This document shows, one piece after another, positions 23,729 through 31,750 of a stretch of DNA of 33,274 nt. Below the pieces are notes generated by a model that had not been told where the DNA came from, did no database searches, and saw only the letters and a list, made by a program, of their open reading frames with translations. How positions within the stretch are numbered: the first letter of the stretch is position 1; every line of letters begins with the position of its first letter. The stretch spans positions 1-33,274 of the forward strand of contig JBGQHM010000024.1 of NCBI GenBank assembly GCA_041497995.1, in the 5' to 3' direction. Made by a program: the position numbers and the translations under genes. The DNA comes from DATKMS01 sp041497995. GTDB taxonomy: Bacteria; Desulfobacterota; Binatia; HRBIN30.

Positions 23729-25561
23729 ATGAAGCGTGCGGCAGACGAGCTCGGCAATTTAGTCAACTATGAACAACTGGCTACGGTCCGCGTTCTCGAA
23801 CCACCAAAGGTTGCAAAGAACGAGATCCCTAACTTCATCCTCTGCCAGAACTTCGAAAAGGCGAAGCGGAAAATCGATCAGACGATGGAGCGATACAATC
23901 GCAAGGTCGACGAATCGAAGGAGAAGGTGGAGGGTCTCGCGGCGCAGGTCGAGGAACTGACCCTAGAAATTGGTTACAACACTGGTGACATCTCAAGGCC
24001 TGGGCTGGGGCGTCTAATCGGGGGCGGTACATTGCGGAGCACAAAGCCGGGCATGCTGGACAACGCCGAGGAACACAACAAGAAAGCGGCGAAGTACAAC
24101 GCGATCTTGGAGGTGGTTCGGAGGCTGTCGGACAAGAAGGATGCCGCAGTCGAGCGGCATAACGAGGCAGTCGAGAAGCACAACGAGTTCATTGAGGAGG
24201 CGCGCGAGAAACTAGAGGAACTGACGAATGAAGCAGTGGTGGTAATTGACGACGACATCGTCGCAGGGTTGGACAAGTGCACGAAGATTGCTGGGAAGCT
24301 CGCGGGAAGCCAAAATTCCGAGGATTTGCTTGGCGCCGCCGAGGTGTGTTTTATCGCTCTCAAGATCTATCATTTGTTCGAAGGAGAAATTGAGGGAAAC
24401 AGTCAACGAGCAGAAGCCAAGAACCGTGTCGCGGAGGTCAACAAGCTCTTGGGTGAAATCTGCGCCAGCGACCTCCTTGGCAATCATGTCGCCGATGTGT
24501 ACCGCAGAAATACCTACCTGGCCGAGAAGAACGCCGAACTCTACGGGCAAGTGATGAAGGTGATCGGTGCGGTGAATCGGGTTGAACTCGACCAGGGAAC
24601 GCGGGCGATTGCAGGGTTGCTCGGCCAAAACGTTGAAACCAGCTTTACCTACGAGGGTGTCGTCGATCCATCCGAGCTCGACGCAATTTTGGCCAAGATC
24701 AAGGACACCGTCGGCGCTCTCAATAGCGGTCGTGCCAAACTTCGTGAACTCGCGGCGTCGACGAAGGCATCCGCAGATGCGGCGGTAACGGCGCACGAGG
24801 GGGCAGAAGCGCTTCTCTCCTCCATGAAGACCAATGTGCAGGGAATGAACAACGATCTGCTCTTAGTGCCTGGCCACTTCCTATTTGAGATGATGGACGA
24901 GGCGGTGATCGACGATTTCTATCACCGGGAGCTACGTCCGATCGTGGGCGGACGCCGCAAGCAGCTTGTGGCAACGATTGGAGAGGAACAAGTCGATGCC
25001 TTGGTTGCGAAGAATGATGATCGGTACTCGCTCAGGAAGGCCGAGGCTGCAATCAAGCAGGCCGATCTCCTTCGTTTGCGTTCCGAGAGGGAAAAGATTG
25101 ACGGTCACGTCAAGAAGGTGTCCGAGTCGATCGCGGCATGTGAAGCGGATCTGGCAAAAGCACAGGAAGTGCCTCGGAGGAACGCAGATGCATTCCGCGC
25201 CGGTCTGTCCGGGAAGTACATCCTGTCGTGCTTGCCGGGAATCGGTGTACTGTTCGCCTTCGGTATTCTCGGAAAGGTCAAAGCCTTTGAGGCCGGGTTC
25301 AAAAGTACGAACCAGATCTATCGTGACCTGGCTACCGAGGTCTTCGCCAAAAACCGAACTATGACAACTGTCGCCTTGGTGCTTGCCGCGCTGGCGGGGC
25401 TCGGCGGACTGGGCGGGTACTTCGCCCCGAACCTTGCCCCAACCCTCAGCAAGGACATAGCTATCATCGCGGGTGCAACCGGCGGGGTCTTGGCGCTACT
25501 CTACCTGCTGACAGTCGTTGCCTTCGCTGGGGTCGGCAAGCGAGTTCAAGTTCAATCTTAG
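23729..25561 (+). CDS. Large coiled-coil protein with C-terminal membrane segments
   Basis: 610 residues, ATG 23729 preceded by GGGGAGGGG. Residues about 35-180 are strongly coiled-coil (RKIDQTMERYNRKVDESKEK, KDAAVERHNEAVEKHNEFIE), broken by a Gly-rich piece (GRLIGGGTLRS). More helical, Lys/Glu-rich sequence fills the middle. At the end are probable membrane segments: ILSCLPGIGVLFAFGILG (about 498-515), MTTVALVLAALAGLGGLGG (about 545-565) and IAIIAGATGGVLALLYLLTV (about 577-600). I recognise no family. In context it may be a membrane platform or tether for the Hsp70 machine. Lys/Glu-rich composition and lower GC differ from the flanking housekeeping genes. Confidence 0.75.
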   Translation: MKRAADELGNLVNYEQLATVRVLEPPKVAKNEIPNFILCQNFEKAKRKIDQTMERYNRKVDESKEKVEGLAAQVEELTLEIGYNTGDISRPGLGRLIGGGTLRSTKPGMLDNAEEHNKKAAKYNAILEVVRRLSDKKDAAVERHNEAVEKHNEFIEEAREKLEELTNEAVVVIDDDIVAGLDKCTKIAGKLAGSQNSEDLLGAAEVCFIALKIYHLFEGEIEGNSQRAEAKNRVAEVNKLLGEICASDLLGNHVADVYRRNTYLAEKNAELYGQVMKVIGAVNRVELDQGTRAIAGLLGQNVETSFTYEGVVDPSELDAILAKIKDTVGALNSGRAKLRELAASTKASADAAVTAHEGAEALLSSMKTNVQGMNNDLLLVPGHFLFEMMDEAVIDDFYHRELRPIVGGRRKQLVATIGEEQVDALVAKNDDRYSLRKAEAAIKQADLLRLRSEREKIDGHVKKVSESIAACEADLAKAQEVPRRNADAFRAGLSGKYILSCLPGIGVLFAFGILGKVKAFEAGFKSTNQIYRDLATEVFAKNRTMTTVALVLAALAGLGGLGGYFAPNLAPTLSKDIAIIAGATGGVLALLYLLTVVAFAGVGKRVQVQS

Positions 25562-25616
25562 GGAGCCGTCATCGGAGATAGCGGCGGGAAAGCGGACGCG
25601 CCAAAGCTGCCGTCGC

Positions 25617-26210
25617 ATGGCTGCCGAATCGTACGAGTACTATCTGCGGTTACTGAGTCTTCCGCGGACTGCATCTGAGGCAGATATCCGCAGCGGGATC
25701 ACGAATGAGTTGCGACTCTGGACTAGGCGTACCAATGCACCGACACTCGAAGGCCGCCAGGAGGCAGAGCGAAGGATACTGACCCTCGAGATGGCCGAGA
25801 AGGTGCTCCTGGGTGCCGAGGGTCGAATCATACGAAGCCAGCTCGGCTCACAGTCGTCAGGGCCAGCACAACCCGAGGTGTTCGTTGATGCTGATACGGT
25901 GGCGCGCACGATAGAGTCCCTGGCATCGGTCAGAGGAACGAAGTCTCAGGAAAGAAAGGGCGCCGTGCTCTATCGGCGCGCGGCTATCTTCTACCGGGGC
26001 GTCGACTATCTGTGCGAGGAACTGCTCCACAAGAAGTACGACTCCGCCCACGATAGGAAGCACTGCCAGGCGGCACAGGGTGGATTGGTCCTCTTCGATT
26101 GGGCCTGCGAGACGACAGGAAACCCTGGCCGGGCGATGACAAAGACGTACATCCAAGGGTCCTGGGTCGCTGACTTGGTTTCTTTTGCTGCGGACTGTGG
26201 AATTGAGTGA
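25617..26210 (+). CDS. J-domain-like protein without HPD (copy A)
   Basis: 197 residues from ATG 25617; the frame is open upstream but overlaps the coiled-coil gene. The N-terminal domain YEYYLRLLSLPRTASEADIR...RRTN...EAERRILTLEMAEKVLLG aligns well with the domain in the next gene (YYALFELSPHMSYAEIR...HRANN...QAERMLQCLSEAEAVLLN). Both follow the helix plan of a J-domain (YY-x-L-L opening, AE-x-LL closing), but the HPD tripeptide is replaced by RTN (38-40). The C-terminal part (VLYRRAAIFYRGVDYLCEEL, KTYIQGSWVADLVSFA) is of unknown fold. Its stop overlaps the next start as GTGA. Likely a co-chaperone or adaptor for the two Hsp70s; the J-domain assignment is by pattern only. Confidence 0.65.
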   Translation: MAAESYEYYLRLLSLPRTASEADIRSGITNELRLWTRRTNAPTLEGRQEAERRILTLEMAEKVLLGAEGRIIRSQLGSQSSGPAQPEVFVDADTVARTIESLASVRGTKSQERKGAVLYRRAAIFYRGVDYLCEELLHKKYDSAHDRKHCQAAQGGLVLFDWACETTGNPGRAMTKTYIQGSWVADLVSFAADCGIE

Positions 26211-27208
26211 ATACGGGAACCCAGAGGACAATGCAGTGTGAGCGCTGCGGACTGCCCCTCAACAATCCCGGGCCGAGCTGCCCTGGTTGCGGCGCAGCGC
26301 TAAGCGAATCTCGCACCACAGGTGAGGAAAGGGACTACTACGCCCTGTTCGAGCTATCTCCCCATATGTCGTACGCCGAGATTCGGGCTCGGTTGGGGCA
26401 AGCAGCGCGCGTCTGGGGGCATCGCGCGAATAACGCCGCACGGCTCGAACAGCGGCATCAAGCGGAACGCATGCTTCAGTGCCTCTCTGAAGCAGAGGCG
26501 GTGTTGCTGAACGCCCCCACACGGTCTACTTATGACGCCAGGTGGCGTGACCGGCAGGGCAGTTCGAGGTACTCTGCGCGAGCGGCGGATCAGTCATTCG
26601 CCGGGGAATCCGCGTCACAAACTTCTCCGAGGTACGACCCGTCAGACGCACGTGGCGGTCCTAGGGTCGAGCCACATTGGGAGCCGCCGTCGGTTGTGCC
26701 GGCTCCGGTCGCGCCCGGTCGATCGTCACACGTTCCAACCGGTGAAGGTGATCCGGGGGCCCATTCGAACTGGTTTGGGTGGATAACGTTGCGGGGGACG
26801 GTCATTCACCTCGACACACTGTACACGATCCCGCCCCCCACAAGTTGGATCCGTATCCTGCTGGCTCTGATCGTGTTTCCCGTGGTGGTGCCGTTCGTTC
26901 TTGCCTTCTGGCTTGCAACGCGCATCTTGTTTCCACGCTCTGGCAGGCCGCTCGACATCACGAACCTTCTCCTCCTATGTTTCACTCTCTCTCGGACGGG
27001 ACCCCGATCGCAGGTGCCTGTACGTGACCTTCGCTTGCGGGACAGCTCCGGGAACGAGCACTCCGTTCGCATGATGGGACACTTGGTCGCTGGGGGCGTG
27101 AACGTTGGTGACGACGTGACGCTATCCGGCTTCTCCCGAGGGGGCACCTTGAAAGTTCGTCAGGGGATCAACCACAGGACGCGGTCGGCTATTAGGGTTC
27201 GCACGTGA
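26207..27208 (+). CDS. Zinc ribbon + J-like domain + membrane segment protein (copy B)
   Basis: 333 residues from GTG 26207 (ATG 26231 is an alternative). Order: zinc ribbon with C11, C14, C25, C28 (CERCGLPLNNPGPSCPGC); J-like domain about 43-113 starting DYYALFELSPHMSY and ending STYDARW, with HRAN in place of the HPD region; a Pro/Ser/Gly-rich linker (about 115-200); a hydrophobic segment of about 28 residues (RILLALIVFPVVVPFVLAFW, about 213-242); and a C-terminal beta-rich domain (VPVRDLRLRDSSGNEHSVRM, VNVGDDVTLSG) of OB-fold-like pattern. This is a membrane-anchored Hsp70 adaptor candidate. It is coupled by GTGA overlaps to both the preceding J-like gene and the following ATPase. Confidence 0.72.
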   Translation: MNTGTQRTMQCERCGLPLNNPGPSCPGCGAALSESRTTGEERDYYALFELSPHMSYAEIRARLGQAARVWGHRANNAARLEQRHQAERMLQCLSEAEAVLLNAPTRSTYDARWRDRQGSSRYSARAADQSFAGESASQTSPRYDPSDARGGPRVEPHWEPPSVVPAPVAPGRSSHVPTGEGDPGAHSNWFGWITLRGTVIHLDTLYTIPPPTSWIRILLALIVFPVVVPFVLAFWLATRILFPRSGRPLDITNLLLLCFTLSRTGPRSQVPVRDLRLRDSSGNEHSVRMMGHLVAGGVNVGDDVTLSGFSRGGTLKVRQGINHRTRSAIRVRT

Positions 27209-30200
27209 GCCGCGACGCAAGCATCCTCGACCGGCTGTTCCGTGTCACGCGCGGTGAACTGGACAACGCGACCGCCCCGATTCCGACTCTCGGGCAGATC
27301 ATTCCCACCTTTGACTGGTGGGAAGTCTCGCGCGTGTCCGCCTTCTGGCGAGATCGGTCTGAAGCCGTGCACCTCTCGTTTGAAGAGGGGTGCCAAGACT
27401 TGACGATGGGGCTGGCGCATCTCGGCGCCCCCTGCGCGTATTGGGTTCGCGGAACGCCGACGACCATTGCGGTTCGTTTTGGGGCCCCACGGACAGCTGC
27501 TGCCGCCTTGGAGGCGTTGCACGGTCTCCTCGCAGCCTCTTATCCAGACATACGGGTGTATCGTACTCTGGATGTCGACCGGATGGGGGAAAGCGCCTTG
27601 CTCGGTCACGCAGTCCAGCTGACAGGCATTCCCGCCGAGAAGGCGCACTTGCAAAATGGGGTCGCGTGCGAGCAGATCGAGAAGCTTTGCCGCGCGATGT
27701 ATGGCGCCCGATGGTCTTATTTCGTCCACGCGCAGCCAGTTGCTCGGGCGGAGGTCGTCGCTGCTCTGAATCAGATTTTAGGAGAGATCCGCTCCGTGCA
27801 AGGGACGGTCATGCTAAAGGGCACCGTCGACGAGGAGAACCGGCTCGCCAAACTGTACATCGAGATCCTGGAAGCGCAGGCAAAGCGTTATGAGGCCGCT
27901 CGGGGGGCAGGACTGTGGAACGCCCAAGCCTTTCTCATGACGGACAGAGGCTCTTGGCTCGCCCGAGCGCGCGCCGCCATGATGAACGCGTTTGCGGGGG
28001 AACGCTCCTACCCGGTGCCGCTCCGTGTGCTCCCATGCGATGGACGCGTGAGTTGCGCTGCTCCTGCATGCGAGCCCCTGACGAGCCGAGAGCTGTCAAT
28101 CCTCCTGCAAATCCCGCGCGAGTCCTACCCCGGGTACGAAGTCGTTGAGCCGGCACGGTTCTCCCTCCGCGCTCCTTCGCCTGTTCAGGCGGGCCGTCCG
28201 CGCATCCAACTCGGAGAAATTCTGGATCGCGGGCAGCTCACGGGAAACCAATTCGATGTGCCGCTCGCCGACGTGGCGAAGCACGTCCTCATTAGCGGGG
28301 TGACAGGAAGCGGCAAGACGAATACCGCCTTCCGTCTTCTTGAGTCGTTGTGGGTCGAGCATCAGGTGCCCTTTCTGGTCATCGAATCGGCAAAGTCTGA
28401 GTATCGCGAGCTGCTAGCCAACCCGGCATTTGGCCAGATGCAGGTCTATACCCTTGGCGACGAAACCGTTGCGCCATTCCGGTTGAACCCGTTCGAGGTC
28501 CCCGACGGAATTCTGGTCCAGACTCACATCGACTACGTGAAGGCGCTCTTCGCAGCCAGTTTCGTTCTCTACCCGCCTATGCCGTATGTTCTCGAGCAGA
28601 GCCTGCAAGAGGTGTTTGAGGACCGCGGGTGGGACCTCGCAGCGAACACGAACCTGCGCGGGGGCGATCGCGACCGAGCCTTTCCGACGCTGACGGATCT
28701 ACACCGCAAGGTCGAGATGATCGTGCGTCGTATGGGATACGATCAGCGCTTGACGATGGATGTCACCGCGGGCCTCCAGGCACGGATCAATCAGTTGCGG
28801 ATCGGAGGCGGCAAGGGCCGCATGCTTGATACCCGGCGGTCGCTTCCGCTCGACGACATCTTGCGGAAGCCTTGCCTTTTGGAGCTCAAGCAGGTTGTCA
28901 GCGATGACGAGAAGGCGTTTGTGATTGGACTCATCTTGATTCGACTGCTCGAGTACCTGGAACGAAGTCGGACCACACGGCCGGCCATTGGCTTACGCCA
29001 CGTCATGTTCATCGAGGAAGCGCACCGACTGCTCCGAAACGTGTCAGAGCAGTCAGGCGAAGATACCGCCAACCCCCGTGGGAGGGGCGTTGAGGTCTTC
29101 GCCAACATCCTGGCTGAGGTTCGCGCTTTCGGAGAAGGGATTGTGATCCTGGAGCAGATCCCGAGCAAGCTGGCGCCCGACGCCATCAAGAACACAAATC
29201 TCAAGATCGTGCATCGCATCGTAGCCAAAGATGACCGCGAGGTTCTGGGCGCTGCCATGCGAGCTGAGCCGCAGCAAATTGCCTACTTCGGGGTTCTCCT
29301 CGCGGGGGAGGCGGTCGTGTTTGCAGAAGGGATGAATACCCCGGCTCTGATGTCGGTGCCGCTGGCGGCGGCGAAGCACGCCGGTGCGAGTGCGATCGAC
29401 GATGCTCGTCTGCGAGAGGCTTGGAGATCGTCGTTCGATCCTGCCGTGTATCGGCGGTCCACTTGGTGTACGCACTGTCCAAGCTTGAGCTCGTCGTCCC
29501 CCTGCCGGGCTGACGCAGGGGTATGGCTCGGGCCAGGAAGATCGGCCTTCGAGGCGTTTCACTCGGCGTTGGCCCACAACCGCGCCTTCCTACGTCAGGC
29601 GTTTGCGGATGTCGAGCAGGCGTGTCATGGCAGTCGTTCGGCGGGGAGGGGCAGCCGTGACGCGGTGTGTAGCCTCAACGCGTTCCTGGAGGATGCGATA
29701 GAGGAACGGTCTCGTTTCGCGGGCTGGCAGTTCTCGGCCGTGGCGGAACTCGCGGAAGCAGCTGCCGCCACCATCAGAGCCCTCGTTGAGCAACTTGACG
29801 CCGCGGACGCCCGGGCTGCCGATCGGGTGACCGCCAAGGTGGCAGCTCGCTACGGCCGTCTCTACGAACGACTCAGCAAGACTCGAAGCATTCCCTTCGC
29901 CGCGTGTCGGCTCTGCGACCGGCAATGTGAGTTTCGGTACGAGGGATCAGACGAAGTTCGCAACGGGGCTGCCGGCGAGTACTTTCACGATGAGTTCATG
30001 GAGAGTGCAGGCGATCGGAAGCGATTGGCCCTCGTCGCGTGGGGTGTGACAAAGGGATATGTCTATCCGAAGGACGTGACGACACGTCGTTGCTTGGCCT
30101 TGTGCTTTGCGTGCCAGCAGGCGGCCGCGCTGGGCCTATCCAGCCGGAATCAGGTTTCGCTCGTGGAGGGCATCGCCCGCGAACTTCAGACCCTTGCGGA

Positions 30201-30228
30201 GGAGGAGCATGGCAAGATCGCAGAGTGA
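27205..30228 (+). CDS. HerA/FtsK-superfamily ATPase (DUF87-like) with Cys-rich C-terminus
   Basis: 1007 residues from GTG 27205. The N-terminal ~330 residues form an unassigned alpha/beta region. The HerA-type RecA core starts near LGEILDRGQLTGNQFDVPL. Walker A is ISGVTGSGKTNTAF (363-376), Walker B with catalytic Glu is HVMFIEEAHRLL (599-610), and the conserved downstream motifs LEQIPSKLAPDAIKNTN and KIVHRIVAKDDREVL are typical of HerA/DUF87 DNA translocases, which form hexamers and pump DNA. The C-terminal ~250 residues are separate: Cys clusters STWCTHC, ACRLCDRQC and CLALCFAC could bind zinc. HerA proteins usually act with a nuclease, and here a PD-(D/E)XK gene overlaps its 3' end. GTGA coupling to the upstream gene ties it to the chaperone genes. 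Confidence 0.88.
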   Translation: MSRDASILDRLFRVTRGELDNATAPIPTLGQIIPTFDWWEVSRVSAFWRDRSEAVHLSFEEGCQDLTMGLAHLGAPCAYWVRGTPTTIAVRFGAPRTAAAALEALHGLLAASYPDIRVYRTLDVDRMGESALLGHAVQLTGIPAEKAHLQNGVACEQIEKLCRAMYGARWSYFVHAQPVARAEVVAALNQILGEIRSVQGTVMLKGTVDEENRLAKLYIEILEAQAKRYEAARGAGLWNAQAFLMTDRGSWLARARAAMMNAFAGERSYPVPLRVLPCDGRVSCAAPACEPLTSRELSILLQIPRESYPGYEVVEPARFSLRAPSPVQAGRPRIQLGEILDRGQLTGNQFDVPLADVAKHVLISGVTGSGKTNTAFRLLESLWVEHQVPFLVIESAKSEYRELLANPAFGQMQVYTLGDETVAPFRLNPFEVPDGILVQTHIDYVKALFAASFVLYPPMPYVLEQSLQEVFEDRGWDLAANTNLRGGDRDRAFPTLTDLHRKVEMIVRRMGYDQRLTMDVTAGLQARINQLRIGGGKGRMLDTRRSLPLDDILRKPCLLELKQVVSDDEKAFVIGLILIRLLEYLERSRTTRPAIGLRHVMFIEEAHRLLRNVSEQSGEDTANPRGRGVEVFANILAEVRAFGEGIVILEQIPSKLAPDAIKNTNLKIVHRIVAKDDREVLGAAMRAEPQQIAYFGVLLAGEAVVFAEGMNTPALMSVPLAAAKHAGASAIDDARLREAWRSSFDPAVYRRSTWCTHCPSLSSSSPCRADAGVWLGPGRSAFEAFHSALAHNRAFLRQAFADVEQACHGSRSAGRGSRDAVCSLNAFLEDAIEERSRFAGWQFSAVAELAEAAAATIRALVEQLDAADARAADRVTAKVAARYGRLYERLSKTRSIPFAACRLCDRQCEFRYEGSDEVRNGAAGEYFHDEFMESAGDRKRLALVAWGVTKGYVYPKDVTTRRCLALCFACQQAAALGLSSRNQVSLVEGIARELQTLAEEEHGKIAE

Positions 30229-31204
30229 CGCTACCGAACAGGGGCACGAACATGGCGCGGCCGGGCGGCGCAAGAGTTCCCTCATCGACCCAGACCGTGC
30301 CGTCGAGGGATCCATGCTCAAAGGTCCGTCGAGGGACCAAGCGGAACCGACGACACCTGCGCAGCGCGAGACTCGGATTGGTGAACGTCGCGGAAGGTCT
30401 CAGGACCGACGGGCAGGGTGGCAAGATCCGGATCGAATCGTCGAAGGACGTGCTCGCGGGGAACTCGGCGACAGAGGCGAGCGTGATCGCGATTTGCCTG
30501 GGCGGGACCGGTTGGATGCGGACCGGCTCTTCCAGCAAAGCCGCAAAGGTGAGGCGGAGCCAACCTCACCGACCGATCGAAGTGCGCGTCACGACGCTGA
30601 GACGGTCCGGTCGGTTTACGTGGACACGTCTATTTCGGAGATCAGCAATATCTCGGCATCGACGCGGACGATCGAGGAGGAACTGCGCTACCAGGGCCCG
30701 AGGGACGGCGCGCATTCGGCGTTTGCGCACAGGCAAGTGCAAGGACAACTCGGCGAGGTCATGGCGGGAAAATATCTCGAGCAGCAGGGATACCGGCCGA
30801 TTTCGCCGCACGGGAGGAGTGCTGAGCATGGCTTGGACCACATCGCGTGGTCGCCCAGCGGGGACCGACTCTTCATTGGTGAGAGCAAGAACCACGACAG
30901 CACAAGCGGCTACGAGACCGGAGACCGGGAACCTGGAGACCGAAAAGGGATCTGGCTCGATGACCACGAGAAGGTGAGACAGGCACTCGAGCAGCAGACG
31001 CGTGAACTCCCGAAGGATGAACGGGAGAAAGCGCTCAATGCGTTCGATGAACGGCGCGTCGACCGTGGGGTTTTTCTTTACGGAGACACTCGCCCCTCGC
31101 CGAAACTGATCGAGCGAGCGAAGGCGGAAGGCTGGACCATTTACCAGCTCAAGCCGCGCGTGAAGACATACGACCGAGTGACACCACGCGATGAGGTCGA
31201 GTAG
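30209..31204 (+). CDS. PD-(D/E)XK-type nuclease with disordered N-terminus
   Basis: 331 residues from ATG 30209, which has a strong GCGGAGGAGG upstream and overlaps the ATPase gene by 20 bases. Residues 1 to about 135 are charged low-complexity sequence (RRAGWQDPDRIVEGRARGEL) and probably disordered. The nuclease domain starts near QGQLGEVMAGKYLEQQGYRP, where the Glu is the helix-1 residue of this superfamily. The core is HGLDHIAWSPSGDRLFIGESK with D210, E225 and K227 as the expected catalytic D...ExK. The rest is helical, with a final RAKAEGWTIYQLKP strand. It probably cuts DNA fed by the HerA-like ATPase. The fold call is by motif; a non-cleaving Holliday-junction-resolvase-like role cannot be excluded. 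Confidence 0.75.
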   Translation: MARSQSDATEQGHEHGAAGRRKSSLIDPDRAVEGSMLKGPSRDQAEPTTPAQRETRIGERRGRSQDRRAGWQDPDRIVEGRARGELGDRGERDRDLPGRDRLDADRLFQQSRKGEAEPTSPTDRSARHDAETVRSVYVDTSISEISNISASTRTIEEELRYQGPRDGAHSAFAHRQVQGQLGEVMAGKYLEQQGYRPISPHGRSAEHGLDHIAWSPSGDRLFIGESKNHDSTSGYETGDREPGDRKGIWLDDHEKVRQALEQQTRELPKDEREKALNAFDERRVDRGVFLYGDTRPSPKLIERAKAEGWTIYQLKPRVKTYDRVTPRDEVE

Positions 31205-31206
31205 CA

Positions 31207-31700
31207 ATTTCCGCAGTTCAGCATCGCGAGCTACAAACGAGCGAGCCGCCACAGGCCACGCCGCCGCGACCGGAGCTTGAGTTCTTCAATGGCCTCGGCG
31301 GCTTCGACGCTGGCGGGCGGGAATACGTGACCGTCCTCGGCGAGGGGCAGTGGCCGGCGCCGTGGATCAACGTGGATCGCCAATCCGTTGTTCGGCTTCC
31401 AAACCTCGGTCGAGGGCGCGGGCTACACGTAGTCGATCAACAGTCGCGAGAACCAGCTCACGCCTTGGTCGAACGATCCGGTCAGCGGCCGGCCCGGCGA
31501 AGTGACCTACCTGCGCGACGAAGAAAGCGGAGTCCTCTGGGGAGCGACGCCACTGCCGATTCGCGAGGAGGCTTCGCTGTACGTCTGTCGACACGGCCAG
31601 GGCTACAGCCGTTTCGAGCTCAACGACAACACCGTCTGGCTCGGGGGCCAGGTGATCTTTGGGGGGGGGCGCCGCGCCGCACTCCCCTGGCTTGCCACAC
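31207..31700 (+). pseudogene. Broken fragment of a cyclic beta-1,2-glucan synthase-like (GH94/NdvB-type) gene
   Basis: Reading in one frame gives LEFFNGLGGFDAGGREYVTV and GQWPAPWINV (about 31276-31374). A one-base insertion near 31374-31375 then shifts to the next frame, which continues IANPLFGFQTSVEGAGYT, an in-frame TAG at 31430 where the family has Trp (GYTWS), then SINSRENQLTPWSNDPVSG and VTYLRDEESGVLWGATPLPI with YVCRHGQGYSRFE. Together these match a contiguous segment of the roughly 2800-residue cyclic glucan synthases and related glycoside phosphorylases. The rest of the gene is absent on both sides. It starts immediately after the nuclease stop, so it may mark the edge of the inserted block. 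Confidence 0.8.
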
Positions 31701-31750
31701 GGACAGATCCACGAGTACAGTGCCCAGGTTCACGAGCGGAGGGGAAGGCG

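Noticed and set aside
30039..30977. Alternative plus-strand frame through the nuclease N-terminus
   Set aside because: The other frame has the strong ribosome-binding site, the overlapping ATG and the D...ExK nuclease core. The alternative is Arg/Ser-rich and motif-free.
19150..31260. Attachment-site direct repeats or an integrase bounding the chaperone/HerA block
   Set aside because: By eye I found no matching repeat at the two edges and no recombinase or transposase gene. Horizontal transfer is suggested only by composition and the broken gene at the right edge.
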